A stretch of DNA of 52,989 bases from Acidobacteriota bacterium (GCA_029263415.1 JAJCXN010000016.1:1-52989), one strand, 5' to 3'; positions 16,925 through 26,237 are shown, counted from the first letter of the stretch. Translations and numbers: made by a program. The notes: a model not told the origin generated them from the letters alone.

Positions 16925-18220
16925 ATGAACCGTCGCTCGAACTCAAACTCCGTAACACCGGAGTCGACACCTCTCGCCAAACGTAGCCTGGCGCTGCTTG
17001 GCTCGCTATACATCGCGCAGGCCATTCCCCTCGGCTTTTTCATTGTGGCGCTTCCCGCAATCGCTCGTAGTGAAGGCCTGAGCCTCGAACGCGTTGGTCT
17101 GCTGGGCACCCTGGCATTCCCCTATCTACTCAAGTTCCTTTGGGCACCCTTGGTGGATCGCCACGGCAGCAGCAAGCATGGGCACTACCGATCGTGGATC
17201 GTGCCACTGTCGATCGGCTCGGTAACCTCGGTCCTGGCCCTCGCGATCTTCGAACCAGCGCGCGCGTTTGCAACTGACTCGAGCGGAGTACTGATCGCGG
17301 GCGTGATCGTTCTGACTGCGCTCTTCATGCTGTGCTCGGCGACCCAAGATGCAGCCACTGATGGACTTGCAGTGCGGCTGGTAAGGCCTGATCAACGCGG
17401 TACCGCGAACGGCATCCAAGTAGGCGGCTACTACCTTGGCCAAGTGCTCGGCGGTGGGCTCATGCTGGTGCTCTTCGGGCAGCTGGGCTGGACCGGCGCT
17501 CTTCTCATCATGGCCCTGATCCTGGCGCTTCCCCTGCTGCCCCTACGAGGCTTCCGCGAACCAGCAACAAACCACGAGGGCCAAGGACTCTCGTCCGGCT
17601 TCAGCAGCCTCGCAATCTTCTTCCGGCGCCCCGGCGTCCTGCTTTGGGTCGCGGTCTTGGTCACTTTTCGGGCCGGTGAAACCATGGCTTTGGCGATGCT
17701 CAACCCAATGCTCATCGACCAAGGCTACTCCTTGGAAAGCGTTGGACTCGCCGTCGGGCTTGCCGGCTCCTTGGCCTCCATGGTGGGCGCTGTGGCGGGC
17801 GGCGCAATCACCCAACGGCTCGGACACCGGCGATCGATCATCCTCTTAGGCTTCGTTCAGACTGCGGCAATCATGCTCTATGTGATTCCCGCCAGCACTG
17901 GCTCCTGGACATCCGTACTGGTAGCGGTGGTGGTCGCTTCGGCTGCCGGCGGCGCTGCTACTGCCGCTCTGTACACCTGGATGATGGATCGCTGCGCACC
18001 CCACTCTGCGGCCTCCGACTTCACCGTCCAGCAGTCGCTGTGTGCCCTTGGCCCGTTGCTCGCTGTTGGTCTCAGCGGAGTTTCCGCCTCCTCCTTGGGG
18101 TACGCCAACCATTTCGTTCTCAGTGCCGGCCTAGCGCTGACCGCGACCATGATGGTGGCCTTGTTCGTTGGTGCGCGGCACGCTGCAGTAGCGGCTCCTC
18201 GAGACGCTTCAGCCTCCTAG
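16925..18220 (+). CDS. MFS transporter, AmpG/RhtX-like
   Basis: A 431-residue twelve-helix major facilitator. The first helix and loop (SLYIAQAIPLGFFIVALPAI), the LKFLWAPLVDRHG motif after helix 2, and CSATQDAATDGLAVRLVRPDQRGTANGIQVGGYYLGQ match the AmpG/RhtX branch, whose members import muropeptides, siderophores or acyl-CoA. The substrate here cannot be assigned, as no murein-recycling or siderophore genes are nearby. The ATG at 16925 precedes a hydrophilic start that leads into helix 1. It is followed 83 bases later by the PadR gene. Confidence 0.85.
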   Translation: MNRRSNSNSVTPESTPLAKRSLALLGSLYIAQAIPLGFFIVALPAIARSEGLSLERVGLLGTLAFPYLLKFLWAPLVDRHGSSKHGHYRSWIVPLSIGSVTSVLALAIFEPARAFATDSSGVLIAGVIVLTALFMLCSATQDAATDGLAVRLVRPDQRGTANGIQVGGYYLGQVLGGGLMLVLFGQLGWTGALLIMALILALPLLPLRGFREPATNHEGQGLSSGFSSLAIFFRRPGVLLWVAVLVTFRAGETMALAMLNPMLIDQGYSLESVGLAVGLAGSLASMVGAVAGGAITQRLGHRRSIILLGFVQTAAIMLYVIPASTGSWTSVLVAVVVASAAGGAATAALYTWMMDRCAPHSAASDFTVQQSLCALGPLLAVGLSGVSASSLGYANHFVLSAGLALTATMMVALFVGARHAAVAAPRDASAS

Positions 18221-18269
18221 AGCGTCGGTGTCGCGGCGCTCAGCCAGAGGCTGCATAATTCTACTTTCG

Positions 18270-18279
18270 GCATATATGC
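18270..18279. promoter_or_regulatory. Palindrome, candidate PadR operator
   Basis: GCATATATGC is a perfect 10-bp palindrome 24 bases before the padR-like start codon, inside an AT-rich island (ATAATTCTACTTTCGGCATA). PadR repressors typically bind AT-rich dyads over their own promoter. Autoregulation is therefore likely, but this is inferred from position and symmetry only. Confidence 0.45.
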
Positions 18280-18303
18280 AACTAGTAGTGTTGGCTCGCG
18301 TAG

Positions 18304-18654
18304 ATGAGCAGCATGAAGTCGACACCACAGAAAGGTCTGAGCAACCTCGAGTATCACGTGCTCCTCGCCATGGCCACCGAGCCCCTTCATGGATACGCGG
18401 TCAAGAGCGCGATCGAAGCGGAGTCCGAAGGCGCCCTAAATCCGGGAGCCGGATCCTTGTACCGAGTCTTCGGCCGGCTGATGACGCGCAGCCTGATCGA
18501 CGAGGTCGCAGCTCCCAACGATGAGCAGCACCCGGGCCTAGCAAGGAAGTACTACGGCCTCACCGCGCTCGGCGAGCAGACCCTGGCATCCGAAGCACGG
18601 CGCCTAGGTGCCGTCGCCGCGCTTGCTGCCAAACGCCTCGGAATCACTGAGTAG
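18304..18654 (+). CDS. PadR-family transcriptional regulator
   Basis: A 116-residue winged-helix PadR protein: LSNLEYHVLLAMATEPLHGYAV in the first helices, GSLYRVFGRLMTRSLI as the recognition helix/wing, and KYYGLTALGEQTLASEARRL leading into the C-terminal dimerisation helix. ATG 18304 (MSSMK) is used; ATG 18313 is also possible. It lies 12 bases before the ADOP permease gene, the usual genomic partner of PadR regulators in lineages with ADOP proteins, so it probably represses that operon. Confidence 0.92.
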   Translation: MSSMKSTPQKGLSNLEYHVLLAMATEPLHGYAVKSAIEAESEGALNPGAGSLYRVFGRLMTRSLIDEVAAPNDEQHPGLARKYYGLTALGEQTLASEARRLGAVAALAAKRLGITE

Positions 18655-18666
18655 GGCTGATAGGCG

Positions 18667-21342
18667 ATGAGGCTGCTACTCACCAAAGTCCTCCGGCTGT
18701 TCCCGCACCCGTTTCGTCAACAGTTCGGCGACGACCTGATCGAAGACATGCTCGCCGAGTACCAGCGGGCTGCCAGTGGTGGTCGTGGGCCCAAGCTCTG
18801 GTTCATCGGCACCTGCACCCTTTCCCTACTGCGCTCCGCGCTAGCTGAACACTGGTCACCAAGCTGGACCGGCGTCAAACGCACACTCACACCACGAAGG
18901 ATTGAAGCAACGATGTTGGAAAACTGGACAAGAGACCTCAAGAACGCGGCACGAACCATTCGCCGAGCACCGGGATTCGCGTTGGTAACCATCGTCACGC
19001 TCGGGCTTGCTCTTGGCGCCAACGCTGGCATCTTCAGCGTAGTAAAGACCGTGCTACTTGATCCGCTGCCCTTTCAAGATACGGATCGCTTGGTCCAGAT
19101 CGCAGCCTCGGCGCCCGGCAGCGACTTTCCAGATGAGTTCGGTGTCTCGGCCGAGTTCTACGTGCACTATAAGGAGCACTCGAAACTTCTCGAAGACGTC
19201 TCAACAACAAATTCGTACACCAACACCCTACGCCTCGGTGACCGAGCGGAGCGGGTCCGGATGTCATCGCCAACACCGTCGTTGTTCAGTACTTTGGGTG
19301 TGGTCCCATTGATGGGTCGCTTGCCAGTCTCAGAAGACGAGAACGTGGTCATCATTAGCCACGCACTGTGGTCCACTTGGTTCGGCAACGATCCCGAAGT
19401 CCTCGAGAAGACCGTCTGGGTCAATGGGCGTGACCAGTCGATTATCGCCGTGATGAAGTCAAACTTCTGGTTTCCGAGCGACGACACCCTGCTTTGGTTG
19501 CCCGATGAACTCCGTGCTGAGGAGATCAGGGTGGGCCGGTTTGGTAGTCGGCTGGTCGCAAGAGTCGCGCCCGGCGTTTCAAACGAAGCTCTGGCCCTAG
19601 AACTCACCACGCTGGCAAAGCAGCTACCTGAGCGCTTCGGCACCTCAGAGAACTACGCACGTCTAATGGAACAACACCAAGCCGTGGTCCATCCGCTGGA
19701 AGAGCAGCTGCTGGGCAACATCAAAGGGCTGCTCTGGGCTCTATTGGGCGCCGTTGGAATTGTGCTGCTGATCGCCTGCGCCAACGTCGCGAACCTCCTC
19801 ACGGTTAGGGCTGAACAGAAGCGCCGAGATGTTGCCGTACAAATGGCGATGGGAGCAAGTCGGGCTCAGTTGATCCGAGCAATGCTCGCGGAGGCTCTCG
19901 TGCTGTCAGCTCTCGCCGGTGGATTGGCGATGGCGATCGCATGGACAACGGTCCCCCTGCTCGTGCGGGCAGCTCCCGGCGGGATTCCCCGTCTCGACGA
20001 CGTCGGCATCTCTATCGCCACCTTGGGCTTCACTTTCGGCGTCTCGGTCTTTACCGCGATCCTTTGCGGGGTGATCCCGGCCGTGCGAGCTTCAAAAATC
20101 GAGCTGTCACGTCTGCGCGAGGCCGGACGAGGCAACACCAGCCGAGGGCATTGGGGGCGCAACGGCCTAGTGGTCGCACAAACCGCGCTGGCCCTGGTGC
20201 TCTTGATCGGATCGGGCCTACTCACTCGTAGTTTCTTGCAACTCCGGAACGTCGACCCTGGCTACAACGTCGAGGACGTCTTCACATTTCAGATCGCACC
20301 CGAAAGCGCACACCTCACGGACGCTGCAACGTACGCCCGATTCCACACAGATTTCATGGACAGTATTCGCGCCCTAGCGGGGGTTGAATCAGTAGGTTTG
20401 ATCGAGAACCTCCCACTCAACGAAGGTACGAGGGGGGCGCGCTACCGTACCGAAGAAACCGGAGACGATGAGGGTGCTGGGACTCAGCTACAGGTTACCT
20501 GGGCAGGCCCAGGCTATTTCGAGACCATGGAGATTCGCGTGCTTGAGGGGCGAACGTTTCAACAGAGCGACCACACCAGCAGCCTCGGCAACGCCCTGAT
20601 CAGCAGGACGACTGCGAACCTGATGTGGCCCGGGGAGAGTGCGATTGGACGACGCTTCACACCCGAAGGCACTGAGGCTGACGCCGAGACCTGGACCACG
20701 GTCGTGGGCGTGGTGGATGACGTCCTTCAGAACGACTTCCGACAAACCGCAAACCCAACCATCTACCATCCACTCGTTCAGCCGGAACCAAGTCCCTACA
20801 TCGCCTCAAGCCCCGCCTACGTGGTGAAAACGCGGCGAGCAGAGACCATCGGACCCGAGATTCGCGCACTGGTCAAGGAAGCGGCACCGGGCGCGCCGAT
20901 GTATCGCATGTTCACTCTCGAAGGCCTAGCCGCCAACTCGATGCTCCAACTCAAGTTCACCATGCTGACTCTAGGCATTGCCGCAGCCCTAGCGATGATT
21001 CTGGGAATCATGGGCCTCTACGGCGTACTGTCTTATGTCGTCGCAAACCGCAAACGAGAAATCGGCGTGCGCATGGCAGTGGGCGCCGCACCTGGCCGAG
21101 TGCAGCTGATGGTCGTCGGGCAGGGCGCGAAAGTTATTCTCGCCGGCGTGGTTCTCGGCGTCGCAGCAGCAACCGTAGCTACGCGATCACTCTCGAGCTT
21201 GTTGTACCAAGTCGAGAACATCGACGTCGCCACCTTCGCTTGGACATCGGCCATCATGACCGCTGTCGGTCTATTGGCTACGTACATCCCAGCGCGACGC
21301 GCCTCCAAGGTGGACCCGATCGAGTCCTTGAGAAGCGACTGA
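18667..21342 (+). CDS. ADOP-type duplicated ABC permease (MacB/FtsX-like)
   Basis: An 891-residue permease of the acidobacterial duplicated orphan permease (ADOP) type. A short N-terminal prefix domain (LRLFPHPFRQQFGDDLIEDM) precedes two MacB-periplasmic-core/FtsX modules. The first helix is at RAPGFALVTIVTLGLALGAN (about 97-116), the first FtsX domain starts near LLWALLGAVGIVLLIACANVANLL (about 353), and the second near MLTLGIAAALAMILGIMGLYGVL (about 765). No ATPase gene adjoins, as is typical of ADOP. Its role (mechanotransmission or export) is unknown. It is cotranscribed with the PadR gene. Confidence 0.93.
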   Translation: MRLLLTKVLRLFPHPFRQQFGDDLIEDMLAEYQRAASGGRGPKLWFIGTCTLSLLRSALAEHWSPSWTGVKRTLTPRRIEATMLENWTRDLKNAARTIRRAPGFALVTIVTLGLALGANAGIFSVVKTVLLDPLPFQDTDRLVQIAASAPGSDFPDEFGVSAEFYVHYKEHSKLLEDVSTTNSYTNTLRLGDRAERVRMSSPTPSLFSTLGVVPLMGRLPVSEDENVVIISHALWSTWFGNDPEVLEKTVWVNGRDQSIIAVMKSNFWFPSDDTLLWLPDELRAEEIRVGRFGSRLVARVAPGVSNEALALELTTLAKQLPERFGTSENYARLMEQHQAVVHPLEEQLLGNIKGLLWALLGAVGIVLLIACANVANLLTVRAEQKRRDVAVQMAMGASRAQLIRAMLAEALVLSALAGGLAMAIAWTTVPLLVRAAPGGIPRLDDVGISIATLGFTFGVSVFTAILCGVIPAVRASKIELSRLREAGRGNTSRGHWGRNGLVVAQTALALVLLIGSGLLTRSFLQLRNVDPGYNVEDVFTFQIAPESAHLTDAATYARFHTDFMDSIRALAGVESVGLIENLPLNEGTRGARYRTEETGDDEGAGTQLQVTWAGPGYFETMEIRVLEGRTFQQSDHTSSLGNALISRTTANLMWPGESAIGRRFTPEGTEADAETWTTVVGVVDDVLQNDFRQTANPTIYHPLVQPEPSPYIASSPAYVVKTRRAETIGPEIRALVKEAAPGAPMYRMFTLEGLAANSMLQLKFTMLTLGIAAALAMILGIMGLYGVLSYVVANRKREIGVRMAVGAAPGRVQLMVVGQGAKVILAGVVLGVAAATVATRSLSSLLYQVENIDVATFAWTSAIMTAVGLLATYIPARRASKVDPIESLRSD

Positions 21343-21655
21343 CGCTCGGAAGCGGGATGTCGGCTCACACCGAACGAGGCAAGTTCTCGTAGGACGGCGC
21401 GTACCCCATTACGCCGTCGCCAGTCATTCAACTCGTCAGCACGGATCGAACCAGCAGTACGGGTGAAGGTTGAACTCCTATTCGAGGCCCAACAAGGCTC
21501 TCTCGAGAACTGTGGACAAAACCGAGCAACGACGCTATGAGTCGAACTCCTGAATCAAGGATCAGCCCTAGGCGCAATCACTTAGACTAGAGCGGCTACA
21601 AGCGCCGTAAGTGCACCCCCAGGAACGGATCCCCAGAAAGGTCCCTCTACGACTC
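21343..21655. other. Intergenic gap without recognised features
   Basis: 313 bp between the ADOP permease and a secreted-protein gene in the same orientation. I see no coding sequence, strong hairpin or repeat. It should contain the promoter of the downstream gene. Confidence 0.5.
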
Positions 21656-22165
21656 ATGAAGACCAACTCGAGCATCCTCCTTCTCGCCGGGGGCGTCCTG
21701 GTCCTGATTGCGGCCTCGGCCAACGCGCAGTACCCAACTCCGCCCGAACCTAACTTCGGTCCGGCCAAAGGGTCATTGCAGTTCAAGGATACGGATCCCA
21801 CAGCGGCCGTCGCAGGAACCCTGATCATGGGCCGCGCCGTTGATCAAGATGGTCAGCGCATCAACGAGAAGGAAGCTGGCCTCACCACTTACATGATCCA
21901 CTGGGGCCTGGAGGTCGGCGAGCCCGGTACTGCCGACGATGCCGGCAACGGCGATCTTGGGGGAGACTGCAAGGGCTTTCGCGACACGTCGAATATCGGG
22001 ATGGTGTCGGCGAGTGATTCAGCCGAGGTACTACAAATGGAGATCCCCGCAGGAACGGTGATCCCGCCAAAAGCAAAGTACTTCGTCGGCCACTCCATTT
22101 ACGGAAAGATTCACAATCTCAAAAAGTGCATCCAGATACCGATCGTCAACTGGATCGAACGCTGA
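21656..22165 (+). CDS. Small secreted protein, function unknown
   Basis: A 169-residue protein with a clear signal peptide (MKTNSSILLLAGGVLVLIAA, cleavage after SANA). The mature part is beta-rich and acidic: LIMGRAVDQDGQRINEK, MIHWGLEVGEPG, MEIPAGTVIPPKAKYFVGHS, and two Cys (DCKGF, KKCIQ) that could form a disulfide. I recognise no family. ATG 21656 is chosen because it starts the signal peptide. Periplasmic or secreted. Confidence 0.7.
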   Translation: MKTNSSILLLAGGVLVLIAASANAQYPTPPEPNFGPAKGSLQFKDTDPTAAVAGTLIMGRAVDQDGQRINEKEAGLTTYMIHWGLEVGEPGTADDAGNGDLGGDCKGFRDTSNIGMVSASDSAEVLQMEIPAGTVIPPKAKYFVGHSIYGKIHNLKKCIQIPIVNWIER

Positions 22166-22202
22166 TGACCCCTCAGTCTCTTACTTGATCTGCTAGTACG
22201 TC

Positions 22203-22997
22203 GTGGCTCAAAACACCCACACACTTCGTTTCAACCGAGCGATCGTCCGGCGTCCTGGGCACTCCGTTACCAGTGGCTTGCGTGCGACTGACCAGGGCGA
22301 CCCGACCTACAGCCAAGTTTCCGCTGAACACGACGCTTACGTTGCTGCTCTCCGTGACGCAAGGGTCGAGGTCACAATCCTCCCGGCCTTAGAAGAGTTT
22401 CCTGACTCCATCTTTGTTGAAGATCCTGCCCTAGTGTATTCGAAGGGCGCAGTTCTTCTGCGACCAGGAGCTGAGAGCCGAGCCGGCGAAGTCAGCCACT
22501 TGCGCGCGGCGCTCGAAGCTGACTTCGAGACCGTCTTGGAGCTCGGTTTAGGATTCGCCGATGGCGGTGACATCTTGACCACGCCCAACAAGGTGATGAT
22601 CGGCCTCTCCAACCGTACAGATCAAGCCGGTGCCACCGCACTCCAAACGCGGTTAGAACGACTGGGAATCACCAGCGAGATCGTCACCACACCGGATGGA
22701 GTTCTTCACTTCAAGAGCGACTGTTCACTGCTCGATGACGAAACTGTTCTCGCGACGGAGCGCTTGGCTGCGTCCGGAGTGTTTGCTGGCTTCGATGTAG
22801 TCAACGTGCCAGCTGGCGAGGAAGGAGCGGCCAACGCACTGAGGGTCAACGATGTGCTCTTGGTCAGCTCTGAGTACCCGCGAACCATCGACCTCCTAGA
22901 GCAACGCGACTACCAGGTTGTTGCGCTTTCAACCAAAGCCATCGGCAAGATCGACGCAGGTCTGTCCTGCATGTCGCTCCGATGGACCGAGGCGTGA
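22203..22997 (+). CDS. Dimethylarginine dimethylaminohydrolase-like amidinotransferase
   Basis: A 264-residue guanidino-group-modifying enzyme that hydrolyses methylated arginine to citrulline plus methylamine. Family residues are present: PDSIFVEDPALV (Glu73/Asp74), GGDIL (121-125), the catalytic His169 in VLHFKSDCS and the nucleophilic Cys256 in GLSCMSLRW. The length fits DDAH rather than the 400-residue arginine deiminases. The start is GTG 22203. It overlaps an amino-acid permease gene by 16 bases, suggesting uptake and breakdown of methylarginines, or export of citrulline, as one unit. Confidence 0.9.
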   Translation: MAQNTHTLRFNRAIVRRPGHSVTSGLRATDQGDPTYSQVSAEHDAYVAALRDARVEVTILPALEEFPDSIFVEDPALVYSKGAVLLRPGAESRAGEVSHLRAALEADFETVLELGLGFADGGDILTTPNKVMIGLSNRTDQAGATALQTRLERLGITSEIVTTPDGVLHFKSDCSLLDDETVLATERLAASGVFAGFDVVNVPAGEEGAANALRVNDVLLVSSEYPRTIDLLEQRDYQVVALSTKAIGKIDAGLSCMSLRWTEA

Positions 22998-24319
22998 CCG
23001 CCTCCACTCAACAGCCCGATCACGCGCACCCGTCGCCAGCTCCTGCCGCCCCCGCGATGGGGTTCTGGAAGTGTTGGTCGATGAGCGTCGGAGTCATGAT
23101 CGGCTCAGGGGTCTTCCTGCTGCCGGCCGTGCTCGCGCCGTACGGCGGCATCAGCTTCCTCGGCTGGTTGACCAGCAGCGTCGGCGCAGTGTTGATCGCG
23201 CTGGTTTTGGGCCGCCTCGCCAGCCGCACCCAGCGGAGTGGCGGCTTCTACCTTTATGCACGAGGCGCATTCGGTGACCTCGCAGGCTTCGTGGTGGGCT
23301 GGAGCTACTGGGTCAGCCTGGTCTTTGCAGTCGCAGCAATCAGCATCGCGTTCGCTGGGTACGCAGGTGCTTTCATTCCGGGATTGAGCGCCAGCAGGAC
23401 AGCCCAAGCTGCGGTCGCAGCGGTCGCGATCTGGGCACTGACCTCAGTGAATCTTCGAGGTGTCGCACAAGCAGCTTCGTTTCAGCTAGCAACGACGCTG
23501 CTTAAGATCGCGCCCCTTCTTGTGATCATCGCTGCAGGCTTACTGTACGGTGACACAAGCCATCTCCCTCCATTCAACCCTCAAGATCTTTCTCCGATCA
23601 AGGCACTCGCGACCACCGCTCTACTCACCATGTGGGCCTTCATTGGCCTCGAGGCCGCCGCCGTCCCTGCCGGTGATGTCATCGACCCCCAGAGCACCAT
23701 TCCGCGCGCGGTGGTCGCTGCCACCGTATCGGTGGCAGCGATCTATGTCGCGGCAACAGGCGCAGTCATGTTGCTGGTCCCACAGGCGACACTCGCCACT
23801 TCGCAGGCTCCCTTCGCGGACGCAGCACACGTTCTCGGCAGCTTCGGTGCGCCGATGATCGCGCTTGGCGCGCTGATCTCCACTGCCGGCTCGTTGAACG
23901 GCAACATTCTTCTCAGCGGGCAAATGCCGGCAGCCATCGCCCGAGACGGCTTGGCTCCCAAGCAGCTGGCGAACACAAACAAGGGCCGGGCACCTGCAAT
24001 CGCCCTTGGGCTCTCTTCGGTGCTCGCCAGCTCATTGCTGTTGCTCAACACCAGCGCGGGGCTGGTCTCCGCGTTCACCGTCTTGATCTCAATTTCGACG
24101 CTTGCAGTGCTGATGCCCTACGCCATCTCTGCGCTCGCTGAGTTCCGCCAACCCATCCGATCTAGCCCTGGCTGGACGCTCATTACTGTTCTAGCCTTGC
24201 TCTTCGCGCTGATCGCGATCGCCGGTGCCGGAGCCACTACGCTGCTTTTGGGGGTCGTCCTATTGGCCTCGGGCCTGCCGGTGTTCTTCTGGTCAAGAAG
24301 GAACCGCGCACAGCGCTGA
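22982..24319 (+). CDS. APC-family amino acid permease
   Basis: A 445-residue amino acid/polyamine/organocation transporter with about 12 helices. The first unwound helix is visible as MSVGVMIGSGVFLLPAVLAPYGG (the G-S-G turn that binds the substrate's amino and carboxyl groups), and TALLTMWAFIGLEAAAVPAGDV corresponds to helix 6. The first 25 residues are Pro/His/Ala-rich and cytosolic. The overlap with the DDAH-like gene suggests arginine-derivative, ornithine or citrulline transport; the exact substrate is inference. Confidence 0.9.
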   Translation: MDRGVTASTQQPDHAHPSPAPAAPAMGFWKCWSMSVGVMIGSGVFLLPAVLAPYGGISFLGWLTSSVGAVLIALVLGRLASRTQRSGGFYLYARGAFGDLAGFVVGWSYWVSLVFAVAAISIAFAGYAGAFIPGLSASRTAQAAVAAVAIWALTSVNLRGVAQAASFQLATTLLKIAPLLVIIAAGLLYGDTSHLPPFNPQDLSPIKALATTALLTMWAFIGLEAAAVPAGDVIDPQSTIPRAVVAATVSVAAIYVAATGAVMLLVPQATLATSQAPFADAAHVLGSFGAPMIALGALISTAGSLNGNILLSGQMPAAIARDGLAPKQLANTNKGRAPAIALGLSSVLASSLLLLNTSAGLVSAFTVLISISTLAVLMPYAISALAEFRQPIRSSPGWTLITVLALLFALIAIAGAGATTLLLGVVLLASGLPVFFWSRRNRAQR

Positions 24320-24399
24320 GTCCCAAAAGAGGCGCCCAGCAGAAGGCCCCGCCTGAGAGTCGCCAAGCCGAGACGGCTTCGAGCCTCGTACATCCACGG

Positions 24400-25488
24400 T
24401 CAACCGAGGCGGGGTGTGAGGCGGGCGAGCTGCTCAACGACCTGCTCAGCCGCTTCGAGCGCGCCCTCGAGGTAGCCACCGAACCGAGCAGCGACCTCGG
24501 TCGATCCGAACAGAAGACGGCCATCCCAAAGGTTGCGCAGGGCATGAGGGAGACCATAGGTCGGATGGCCTGCGGCCGGCACTGCGTCGAGTTCGGTCGC
24601 AGTCCGGTGCTCCGTTGCCCAGTCTTGAAAAAAGACGGTGATCGGGATCAACGCCTGCTCACCGAAGATGCGAGCAAGTTGCTCTATCGCTGCTGCTTGT
24701 ATCGCCCGAGCGTGCTCAGCCCGAGCCGTTGCAGCCTCGCCGAGGAATCCGAACAAGGCCCCCTTGCCGGTTCGATGATCAGACGCATCGTGAATCTCAA
24801 CCATCGGTCCGAACCGGCTCATCGCATCGCCGGACAAACCCATTTCCTGCCAGAACGGGGTCTCGTACACTGCGACGCACTTCGCCTGGCCCGCCATCCA
24901 AGTCGAGATCCCCGCAGCGGCATCCATTGCTTCTACTGGTAGCGACGGCTCAAACGAGAGCTTGGCGGCCACCCGCGGCGGCAACGCCAGGATCACCCGC
25001 GACCCGCTAGCGATCGGTTGACCGTCATCGTCCAGTAGCTCGATATGACCCCGATCGCGCAAGGCGCGGACCGCCATCCCTTGGTGCACTCGATCTGAGT
25101 CCATCTGCGACGCAAGTCCGTCGATCAAGGTCGACATGCCACCGGCAAGCCGATAAGAGCCTTCCATCGAGGCGTACCCTCGCCCTCGCGATACTGCGGC
25201 GGTCTCGTCCTCGAAGCTCAACGCGCCGTGCGAATACTGATCGATCACCTCAAGGCCCAATCGCTCCACCAAAGCTTGCACCCTGGGCTGTCCAGGCCAG
25301 AACCACGACGGCCCAAGATCAAACGCAGCTCGTCCCGCCTCAGTCTCAACGAACCCGGTCTTGATCCGGCCACCGAGCCGAGGCCGGGCCTCAAGCAACT
25401 GGTAGTCAACGCCAGCGCGCTCGAGTGCATCACCGAGAGCTAGCCCCGCTAGGCCCCCGCCTACAATCACCACATCCGTACGAAGCAA
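24400..25488 (-). CDS. FAD-dependent flavin amine oxidase family protein
   Basis: A 362-residue flavoprotein of the monoamine oxidase type. The Rossmann motif DVVIVGGGLAGLALGDALERAG opens the protein and is followed by LLEARPRLGGRIKT, the family's ADP-binding and GGR(I/V) signatures; the C-terminus FGSTEVAARFGGYLEGALEAAE is the second FAD-binding block. TTG 25488 is the most natural start because it lies 4 bases after the SDR stop codon and just before the first strand; frames running back to 25584 overlap the SDR gene. The substrate is unknown. Likely cotranscribed with the SDR gene. Confidence 0.87.
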   Translation of the reverse strand: MLRTDVVIVGGGLAGLALGDALERAGVDYQLLEARPRLGGRIKTGFVETEAGRAAFDLGPSWFWPGQPRVQALVERLGLEVIDQYSHGALSFEDETAAVSRGRGYASMEGSYRLAGGMSTLIDGLASQMDSDRVHQGMAVRALRDRGHIELLDDDGQPIASGSRVILALPPRVAAKLSFEPSLPVEAMDAAAGISTWMAGQAKCVAVYETPFWQEMGLSGDAMSRFGPMVEIHDASDHRTGKGALFGFLGEAATARAEHARAIQAAAIEQLARIFGEQALIPITVFFQDWATEHRTATELDAVPAAGHPTYGLPHALRNLWDGRLLFGSTEVAARFGGYLEGALEAAEQVVEQLARLTPRLG

Positions 25489-25492
25489 TGGT

Positions 25493-26209
25493 TCAGAAGC
25501 TCTCGGTTTGAGGACGCAGGTCAACCTCGTGGGACCAAGCCGAGGCAGGCTGACGAGCGAGCTGCCAATACGCCTCAGCCACATCCGTCACCTTCATCAT
25601 CCTTGAAGGATCGAGGCTGTGAAGCTCGCGACTGCGCTCCGTATCAAGGATGCCATCAAGGATGGCGTGCACGACGTGGATTCCCGACGGTTGAAACTCG
25701 CGCGCCAAGGATTGCGCTAGGCCGCGCAATGCAAACTTCGCCGACGCAAAAGCAGCAAACCGTGCGCCTCCTCGCAAACTAGCGGTCGCGCCTGAAACCA
25801 CAAATGCTCCACCACCGCCCCGCACCATTGGCTGAAGAGTGCATTGCGCCAACACAACAGCGCTCAGCACCATTGATTGCCAGCAGTGTTCGAACTCTTC
25901 TTGGGTTGTCTCTAGGAACGGCTGGATCACCAACGTCGCGGTGTTGTGAACAACCAGCTGTGGCGGGCCGTGCTTTTGAATCAGTTCCTGGATGACCGCG
26001 TTGGCCTGAGTGGCATCGCCAACGTCACACGCCCGAAGCTCAAGACCAGACGAGCCGCCCGATCCCCTCGCCGCCGCAGCCTGAGGAGCATCCGGCAGCG
26101 TACGCACTAACCCCACCGCCTTCATTCCACCCTGCTCGAAACGGCGCAACAGCGCGTGTCCTAGGCCTGGCCCTGCGCCTGCAACGAGGGCAAGTCTTGG
26201 CTCGCTCAT
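25493..26209 (-). CDS. Short-chain dehydrogenase lacking the catalytic Tyr
   Basis: A 238-residue Rossmann protein with cofactor loop GAGPGLG (11-17), NT/A at the NNAG position (HNTA), and the active-site helix SGATASLRGGARFAAFASAK. The usual YxxxK is FxxxK (Phe154, Lys158), with Ser139 retained, so the standard proton relay is missing its tyrosine. The same change occurs in a branch of SDRs that ends its core with a VVIDG-like strand (here HAILDG). It may still bind NAD(P) or have altered chemistry. ATG 26209 has AGGAG upstream; see the duplicated start region. Confidence 0.85.
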   Translation of the reverse strand: MSEPRLALVAGAGPGLGHALLRRFEQGGMKAVGLVRTLPDAPQAAAARGSGGSSGLELRACDVGDATQANAVIQELIQKHGPPQLVVHNTATLVIQPFLETTQEEFEHCWQSMVLSAVVLAQCTLQPMVRGGGGAFVVSGATASLRGGARFAAFASAKFALRGLAQSLAREFQPSGIHVVHAILDGILDTERSRELHSLDPSRMMKVTDVAEAYWQLARQPASAWSHEVDLRPQTESF

Positions 26210-26237
26210 TGATGACTCCTGCTCATTGATGACTCCT
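26204..26237 (-). repeat. 17-bp tandem duplication of ribosome site and start codon
   Basis: GCTCATTGATGACTCCT occurs at 26204-26220 and again at 26221-26237. On the minus strand each copy reads AGGAGTCATCAATGAGC, so the Shine-Dalgarno and ATG of the SDR gene are both duplicated. The upstream copy makes a six-codon ORF (MSRSHQ) whose TGA overlaps the genuine ATG as ATGA. Confidence 0.9.
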
